From CAYGZA01 sp964354135 (GTDB lineage: Bacteria > Planctomycetota > Planctomycetia > Pirellulales > Thermoguttaceae), in contig CAYGZA010000284.1 in assembly GCA_964354135.1 (NCBI GenBank), positions 1 to 8,960 of the forward strand: DNA of 8,960 nt, given 5' to 3'. Numbering within the stretch: the stretch's first letter is position 1; every line of letters starts with the position of its first letter. Below the pieces are notes generated by a model. It was not told the DNA's origin. It saw only the letters and a program-made list of their open reading frames with translations, and did no database searches. Shown piece by piece: positions 6,108 to 8,960 of this stretch. Position numbers and translations under genes: made by a program.

Positions 6108-6284
6108 ATGAAGGGCCGACCACCAAAACCGCCGAAAGACTGTCGCGCCAATGTCCTGCGGATACGGTTGACGGAATCCGAACGGGGGGTATTAGATGCC
6201 CTTGCTAAGTCAAAGACGCTCGATACCTCGACTTGGGCCCGGTCTGAATTGCTACAAATCGCCCTGGTAAAAAAGGCAAGATAG
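6108..6284 (+). CDS. Small ribbon-helix-helix (CopG/Arc-type) DNA-binding protein
   Basis: A 58-aa protein with the shape of a ribbon-helix-helix regulator: a basic proline-rich arm (MKGRPPKPPKD), one beta-strand (NVLRIRLT, about 15-22), helix 1 (ESERGVLDALAKS), a turn (KTLDTST) and helix 2 (WARSELLQIALVKKA). Such proteins dimerise through the strand and read short inverted repeats in the major groove, often repressing their own gene or acting as antitoxins. ATG6108 is preferred; GTG6102 is in frame but would begin directly after the -10 box. Suitable half-sites surround its promoter. No toxin gene follows: 9 bases after the stop a new promoter begins. Codon use is less GC-biased than in argB or holB, fitting acquisition with the island. 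Confidence 0.8.
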   Translation: MKGRPPKPPKDCRANVLRIRLTESERGVLDALAKSKTLDTSTWARSELLQIALVKKAR

Positions 6285-6292
6285 GGAAGTAA

Positions 6293-6321
6293 TTGACACG
6301 GCTCGCCAGAGCCGATATACT
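6293..6321 (+). promoter_or_regulatory. Near-consensus sigma70 promoter with a palindrome in its spacer
   Basis: TTGACA (6293-6298), a 17-base spacer and TATACT (6316-6321) make the strongest promoter in the window. The spacer is mostly a perfect inverted repeat, CGGCTC (6299-6304) and GAGCCG (6309-6314) around GCCA, ideally placed to be an operator. Transcription would start near 6328. No protein gene follows on this strand: the RNA would meet a small hairpin with TTTT at 6342-6359 and otherwise run antisense through both tRNA genes to the terminator at 6552-6590. Confidence 0.7.
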
Positions 6322-6341
6322 TGCACGTAGAAACACCGTTG

Positions 6342-6359
6342 CCGCAAGGCTGCGGTTTT
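6342..6359 (+). terminator. Short intrinsic terminator candidate
   Basis: CCGCA (6342-6346) and TGCGG (6351-6355) form a 5-bp GC-rich stem with a 4-nt loop, followed by TTTT (6356-6359). It is weak but correctly oriented for the promoter at 6293-6321, and would give an RNA of only about 30 nt if it works fully. Confidence 0.45.
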
Positions 6360-6362
6360 CAT

Positions 6363-6427
6363 TGGAGGTGCCGGGAATTGCACCCGGTCGCGGAGTTTAT
6401 AGGACTCCGCTACCACTTGGCACCCCC
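6363..6427 (-). tRNA. 65-nt tRNA-like gene with reduced D-arm, anticodon UAU
   Basis: On the minus strand a 7-bp acceptor stem (GGGGGTG with CACCTCC, one G:U), a 5-bp anticodon stem (GGAGT/ACTCC), a 7-nt loop CCTATAA and a 5-bp T-stem (CCGGG/CCCGG) with loop TGCAATT can be folded. Discriminator is A; no CCA is encoded. The 12 bases between acceptor and anticodon stem (CCAAGTGGTAGC) replace the usual 18-20, leaving a 2-bp D-stem at most, and the variable region is 4 nt. The anticodon would be UAU (Ile, AUA), but position 33 is C instead of the near-universal U, and T-loop position 55 is G. It may be a divergent functional tRNA, a tRNA-like RNA or a decayed copy. Confidence 0.55.
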
Positions 6428-6441
6428 AGGCATCGGAGGTA

Positions 6442-6542
6442 GTGAGGCAAATAGGGCCGGCGGGATTCGAGCCCGCAACTTCCCGCTTAGTAGGCGGGTG
6501 CTCTGTCCAGTTGAGCTACGGCCCCATGTGTGTTCGCCTCAC
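6442..6542. repeat. Inverted repeat enclosing the ACU tRNA gene
   Basis: GTGAGGC (6442-6448) and GCCTCAC (6536-6542) are perfect inverted copies flanking the 74-nt tRNA with short spacers. In the precursor RNA the two arms could pair and extend the tRNA cloverleaf into a longer stem, relevant to 5' and 3' processing. Confidence 0.55.
6452..6525 (-). tRNA. tRNA with arginine-type body and ACU anticodon
   Basis: A complete 74-nt cloverleaf on the minus strand: acceptor GGGGCCG/CGGCCCT (G:U at the end pair), D-arm GCTC-AACTGGACA-GAGC, anticodon arm CCCGC-CTACTAA-GCGGG, variable AAGTT, T-arm GCGGG-CTCGAAT-CCCGC, discriminator A, no encoded CCA. The D-loop, the CTxCTAA loop and the short variable region are those of bacterial tRNA-Arg(UCU), and the arginyl-tRNA synthetase identity bases A20, C35 and U36 are present. 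But position 34 is A, so the anticodon is ACU, which pairs with the serine codon AGU. Serine tRNAs have a long variable arm; this one does not. It lies 24 bases before the UAU tRNA-like gene and 68 bases after the HARE-HTH gene on the same strand. Confidence 0.8.
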
Positions 6543-6551
6543 AAGGATTCA

Positions 6552-6590
6552 GGCCCAACCGAGTTAGTCGCTTGGTTGGGCCGTTTTATT
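6552..6590 (+). terminator. Strong intrinsic terminator between tRNAs and HARE-HTH gene
   Basis: A 12-bp stem (6552-6563 with 6571-6582, one G:T pair) with a 7-nt loop is followed by GTTTTATT. The T-run is on the plus strand, so it stops rightward RNA coming from the promoter at 6293-6321. Leftward RNA from the HARE-HTH gene would also meet the hairpin, but with no T-run after it, so read-through into the tRNAs is likely. Confidence 0.75.
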
Positions 6591-6593
6591 CCT

Positions 6594-6986
6594 TCATTCT
6601 TTTTTGCCTTCCTCTTTGAGAGTCCATCGACCAGGACCTGTCTTGGCGAACATCTCGCCTTTGCGCGTCATGGTTGTGAACAGAGACGTTTTCAGACGTG
6701 CCTCGTCAGTAGCCGGAAAACCGCCCGCAATGAGCCGTTTGGCAATCTCGCTCGTTTTCAGCGGACTCGTGGCATCCCGGAGCACTTGTCTAGCAGCATC
6801 GACCTGCCTCATACGAGCAAAGGGGCCAGCCACGCCTCTCGGCTGACTTGTCGGGCTTGCTGTATCTGCCCCCGCCTTCAATTGCAGATACTCGCAAACG
6901 GCCCGTAATCGCGTGACTTCCTGCTCTAGGTTGGCAAGGTCGGCTCGTGCTTCTCGATAGAGTTGCGTATACTGAGTGACATTCAT
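6594..6986 (-). CDS. HARE-HTH-type winged-helix protein with N-terminal coiled coil
   Basis: A 130-aa protein. Residues about 5-37 form a probable coiled coil (YREARADLANLEQEVTRLRAV). After a Ser/Pro linker, residues 57-123 resemble the HARE-HTH winged-helix domain found in RNA polymerase delta, restriction enzymes and chromatin proteins: VDAARQVLRDATSPLKTSEIAKRLI, then a helix with LKTSLFTTMTRKG, then a wing FAKTGPGRWTL. HARE-HTH domains are thought to sense or bind DNA and often accompany modification systems, but no enzyme domain is attached here. Start ATG6986 has GGAG 11 bases upstream and a perfect TATAAT further up. The lower-GC codon choice fits the island. The same-strand tRNAs follow 68 bases later. 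The precise role is unknown. Confidence 0.75.
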   Translation of the reverse strand: MNVTQYTQLYREARADLANLEQEVTRLRAVCEYLQLKAGADTASPTSQPRGVAGPFARMRQVDAARQVLRDATSPLKTSEIAKRLIAGGFPATDEARLKTSLFTTMTRKGEMFAKTGPGRWTLKEEGKKE

Positions 6987-7021
6987 GGCGTATGCGCTCC
7001 GATATTCGGGGAATTTCTGAC

Positions 7022-7027
7022 ATTATA
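7022..7027 (-). promoter_or_regulatory. -10 box of the HARE-HTH gene
   Basis: The minus strand reads TATAAT exactly, 36 bases before ATG6986. No good -35 hexamer lies 16-18 bases upstream, so an activator or a protein bound to the neighbouring inverted repeat may be needed. Confidence 0.5.
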
Positions 7028-7032
7028 GACTT

Positions 7033-7074
7033 TGCAATGAGTGCGCCTACCCCCCTTCCTGGAAAATCATTGCA
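7033..7074. promoter_or_regulatory. Inverted repeat straddling the -35 region of the HARE-HTH promoter
   Basis: TGCAATGA (7033-7040) and TCATTGCA (7067-7074) are perfect 8-bp inverted copies separated by 26 bases. The arms flank the position where the -35 would be for the TATAAT at 7022-7027. The spacing (34 bases centre to centre, about three helical turns) fits a dimeric regulator binding on one face of the DNA. Confidence 0.5.
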
Positions 7075-7275
7075 GCCATGAACGCAACAACACCAGGGCA
7101 TGGCCGAGAACAAGTACAGATATCGCCACAAATGGGTGGATCGTGCCCCACCGATTTCAAACTAGGACACTACCGAAAAACCCGCCGACTGGCACGCTGC
7201 TAAAGAATCAGCAACAATCCATCACTTTCCTCTTGCTGGTCTTCAAACTGTACCACCACCCGGTCGCCAACCGCG
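7075..7275. other. Right part of the accessory island, no gene recognised
   Basis: Only short frames without family resemblance are seen. A perfect 6-bp hairpin, GGGTGG (7134-7139) with CCCACC (7147-7152), has a 7-nt loop. Base composition is mixed and less GC-rich than in argB. The change towards normal chromosomal composition occurs near 7240-7280. Confidence 0.4.
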
Positions 7276-7303
7276 TTGACAGCCCCGGGCGGAGCGGTAA
7301 AAT
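7276..7303 (+). promoter_or_regulatory. Promoter of the argB-argD operon
   Basis: TTGACA (7276-7281) and TAAAAT (7298-7303) are separated by 16 bases. Transcription would start near 7310, leaving a leader of about 86 nt to the argB TTG. Confidence 0.65.
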
Positions 7304-7312
7304 GATTGGTTT

Positions 7313-7350
7313 CCCCGCCTCGGGCTACCCTGCGGTGGGGTCGTTTTGTT
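7313..7350 (+). promoter_or_regulatory. Terminator-like hairpin in the argB leader
   Basis: CCCCGCC (7313-7319) pairs with GGTGGGG (7334-7340), one G:T pair, 14-nt loop, followed by TCGTTTTGTT (7341-7350). It begins a few bases after the predicted transcription start and would work as a terminator or attenuator in the arginine operon leader. The T-run is interrupted, and no competing antiterminator stem was found. Confidence 0.4.
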
Positions 7351-7395
7351 CAAGGCGAGCGACCGGGACCTGCGCGACACCGGGGGAACCCTCCC

Positions 7396-8271
7396 TTGCA
7401 AGAAGCCATCGAGAAGGCCGACGTCCTCATCGAAGCCCTCGGCTGGATACGCCAGTTCCGCGGCAAGATCACGGTCATCAAGCTCGGGGGCAGCGTCATG
7501 GAAGACCCCCACGCGATGACGCACTTGTTGGTGGACGTGGTTTTCATGGAGACCGTGGGGATGCGGCCGGTGCTCATCCACGGCGGCGGGGCCGCCATCA
7601 GCCAGGCCATGGCGGCCTCCGGGCTCCAGCCGCGCTTCGTCCAGGGACGCCGGTATACCGACGAGGCCGCCCTGGAGATCGTCGAGCGCGTGCTCGCCCA
7701 CGACATCAACGAGTCTCTGGCCGCCCAGATCAATAGCCTCGGCGGCCGCGCCGAGGCGCTGAACTTCCGCAGCAAGAACCTCCTGTTCGGCGAGCGGATC
7801 TTCCTTAACGGCGACGACGGCCGGCCGATCGACCTGGGGTACGTCGGCAAGGTCACTCGCGTCGACTGCGACACGATCCACAAGCTCTGCGACGAAGGGA
7901 TCGTCCCCGTGATCCCGTCGATGTGCCTGGGCGACGACGGCCGGAAGCTGAACGTCAATGCCGACACTGCCGCCACGGCGATCGCTCAGGCCTTGCGCGC
8001 CGAGAAGCTGGTCTTCTTGAGCGACGTCAACGGCGTCCGCCGCGACAAGAGCGCTCCCGAGACGCTGGTACACTCCCTCACCGTTCGCGAGGCCCAACAG
8101 ATGATCGAATCCAGGGTGGTCGAGGCCGGCATGATCCCCAAGCTTCAGGCGTGCCTGGAGACTCTGGAAAGAGGCGTCCGCAAGGTCCACATCATCGACG
8201 GCCATCTGCGGCACTCCCTGTTGTTGGAAGTCTATACCAGCAAGGGGATTGGCACCGAGATCGTCCCCTAA
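7396..8271 (+). CDS. argB: N-acetylglutamate kinase
   Basis: ArgB phosphorylates N-acetyl-L-glutamate with ATP, the second and usually regulated step of ornithine/arginine synthesis in the cytoplasm. It is 291 aa from TTG7396, normal for the family. Motifs in order are the KLGGS phosphate loop with the catalytic Lys (29-33), the HGGG substrate loop (62-65), GRRYTD (84-89), NVNADTAA (186-193), LSDVNGV (208-214) and AGMIPKL (244-250, Ala where GGM is common). The roughly 25-residue N-terminal helix before KLGG and the C-terminal VHIIDGHLRHSLLLEV...GIGT segment are typical of the hexameric, arginine-inhibited form, so feedback inhibition is likely. The frame stays open back to TTG7306, but those 30 residues do not resemble ArgB. 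TTG7396 gives the expected MQEAIEKADVLIEAL and has GGGGGA eight bases upstream. Confidence 0.95.
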   Translation: MQEAIEKADVLIEALGWIRQFRGKITVIKLGGSVMEDPHAMTHLLVDVVFMETVGMRPVLIHGGGAAISQAMAASGLQPRFVQGRRYTDEAALEIVERVLAHDINESLAAQINSLGGRAEALNFRSKNLLFGERIFLNGDDGRPIDLGYVGKVTRVDCDTIHKLCDEGIVPVIPSMCLGDDGRKLNVNADTAATAIAQALRAEKLVFLSDVNGVRRDKSAPETLVHSLTVREAQQMIESRVVEAGMIPKLQACLETLERGVRKVHIIDGHLRHSLLLEVYTSKGIGTEIVP

Positions 8272-8293
8272 CCCCCTGTAAGGAGCCGCGCCC

Positions 8294-8960
8294 GTGGCAG
8301 GCAGCCGCCCATTGAGTTCCCAGGAAACCGTCAAGCTCTTCGAGCGCTACGTCATCCCCAACTACACCCGGTTTCCGGTGTCGCTGGTGCGGGGCGAGGG
8401 TTCGTACGTTTGGGACAGCGAAGGGAACCGCTACCTGGACTTTTTCCCCGGATGGGGCTGCAACCTGCTGGGCCACTGCCCCAAGCCGGTTGTGGAGGCC
8501 GTGCGCCGGCAGCTCGGCGAGCTGATCCACGTTCCCAACACGTGGTACGCGGAGCTGCAAGGTCAATGGGCCAAGGCGCTTTCGGAGCGCAGCTTCGGCG
8601 GCCTGGCGTTCTTCTGCAATTCCGGAACCGAGGCCAACGAGGCGGCGATCAAGCTCGTGCGCCTGCACGCCGCCCGGCCGCGCTACAAGATCATCACGTT
8701 CGAGGGCGGTTTCCACGGCCGCACGCTCGGCTCCACGGCCGCCACCGCCCAGCCGAAGTTTCACGAAGGGCTGGGGCCGCTCATGGCCGGCTTCGTCTAC
8801 GCCCCCTACGGCGATCTCGACGCCGTGGCCAAGCTGATCGACGCCGAAACGGCGGCCATTATGATCGAGCCCATCCAGGGCGAAGGCGGGGTCCGCGTCC
8901 CGCCGGACGGCTTCCTGGCCGGCCTGCGGAAACTGGCCGACGACAACGGGCTCCTCCTGG
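8294..8960 (+). CDS. argD: Acetylornithine aminotransferase, 5' part
   Basis: ArgD is a PLP-dependent class III aminotransferase that converts N-acetylglutamate semialdehyde to N-acetylornithine with glutamate as amino donor. The 222 residues seen run off the window; the full protein is usually about 400. Visible are the N-terminal YVIPNYTRFPVSLVRGEG (19-36), YLDFFPGWGCNLLGH (47-61), the cofactor phosphate-binding NSGTEANEAAIKLVR (109-123), FHGRTLGS (140-147) and EPIQGEGGV (192-200). The PLP-binding lysine lies beyond the edge. The start is GTG8294, fixed by AAGGAG (8280-8285) eight bases before. It is 22 bases after the argB stop, so one operon is near certain. It could also serve lysine synthesis as in other bacteria. 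Confidence 0.95.
   Translation, partial: MAGSRPLSSQETVKLFERYVIPNYTRFPVSLVRGEGSYVWDSEGNRYLDFFPGWGCNLLGHCPKPVVEAVRRQLGELIHVPNTWYAELQGQWAKALSERSFGGLAFFCNSGTEANEAAIKLVRLHAARPRYKIITFEGGFHGRTLGSTAATAQPKFHEGLGPLMAGFVYAPYGDLDAVAKLIDAETAAIMIEPIQGEGGVRVPPDGFLAGLRKLADDNGLLL

Noticed and set aside
6102..6284. Toxin-antitoxin pair with the RHH protein as antitoxin
   Set aside because: No toxin-sized gene lies next to it on the same strand; a new promoter and the antisense of the tRNAs follow directly.
6363..6525. tRNA genes read on the plus strand
   Set aside because: Stems fold on both strands, but the D-loop GG, the T-loop of the ACU tRNA and the anticodon loop with T33 appear correctly only on the minus strand.
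6596..6610. Programmed frameshift at the A-run before the HARE-HTH stop
   Set aside because: The codon phase is AAA AAA G, not the A AAA AAG phase needed for -1 slippage, and no downstream extension resembles a protein.
6321..6908. 195-aa open frame on the plus strand across the tRNAs and the HARE-HTH gene
   Set aside because: It crosses two terminators, two tRNA genes and an opposite-strand gene, and its translation has no protein-like pattern.
7306..7395. N-terminal extension of argB from TTG7306
   Set aside because: It begins upstream of the predicted transcription start, overlaps the leader hairpin and encodes Arg/Pro-rich residues absent from ArgB proteins.
7243..8334. 363-aa open frame on the minus strand
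   Set aside because: It is the shadow of argB, rich in Asp/Leu/Ala with no motif; argB on the plus strand is unambiguous.
1..8960. CRISPR array
   Set aside because: No regularly spaced direct repeats were seen anywhere; repeated motifs are short, few and mostly inverted.

Overview
The window looks like a GC-rich planctomycete chromosome, probably Pirellulales-like. This is inferred from several proteins that resemble families I associate with planctomycetes: a 98-aa protein directly upstream of csrA, a 72-aa protein with a GLPLWHP motif, a secreted DUF6807 ('PmoA') protein and a 262-aa secreted protein. No database search was possible, so the taxonomy is a judgement.

Layout. Bases 1-30 are the last codons of an upstream gene (tmk would be the usual partner), followed with almost no gap by holB, the clamp-loader delta' subunit (33-1115, +). 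A repeat-like element and about 500 bases without an obvious large gene follow, ending in a small planctomycete-type CDS (1628-1846, +). Bases 2105-2627 (-) hold a two-gene unit: the 98-aa protein, then csrA, with structured leader DNA upstream. Two separately spaced genes for exported proteins lie on the minus strand at 3098-4045 (DUF6807) and 4312-5100 (unknown). A 5'-truncated heavy-metal RND efflux pump remnant occupies 5429 to about 5908 (-).

Bases about 5909-7275 form a less GC-rich accessory island between the broken pump gene and the arginine operon. It carries a tiny ribbon-helix-helix regulator whose promoter lies so close to the ATG that the mRNA should be leaderless. A second, near-consensus sigma70 promoter with a perfect palindrome in its spacer points into the antisense strand of two unusual tRNA genes. 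One tRNA has an arginine-type body but an ACU anticodon. The other is a 65-nt tRNA-like gene with a reduced D-arm and a UAU anticodon. Upstream of them on the same strand is a HARE-HTH-type protein gene. This island is the part of the window most likely to be a little-described system.

The right end is ordinary metabolism: argB (7396-8271, +), probably with a TTG start and a hairpin-bearing leader, then argD (8294 to beyond the window, +). They would perform steps 2 and 4 of ornithine/arginine synthesis and are 22 bases apart, so they are almost certainly cotranscribed.
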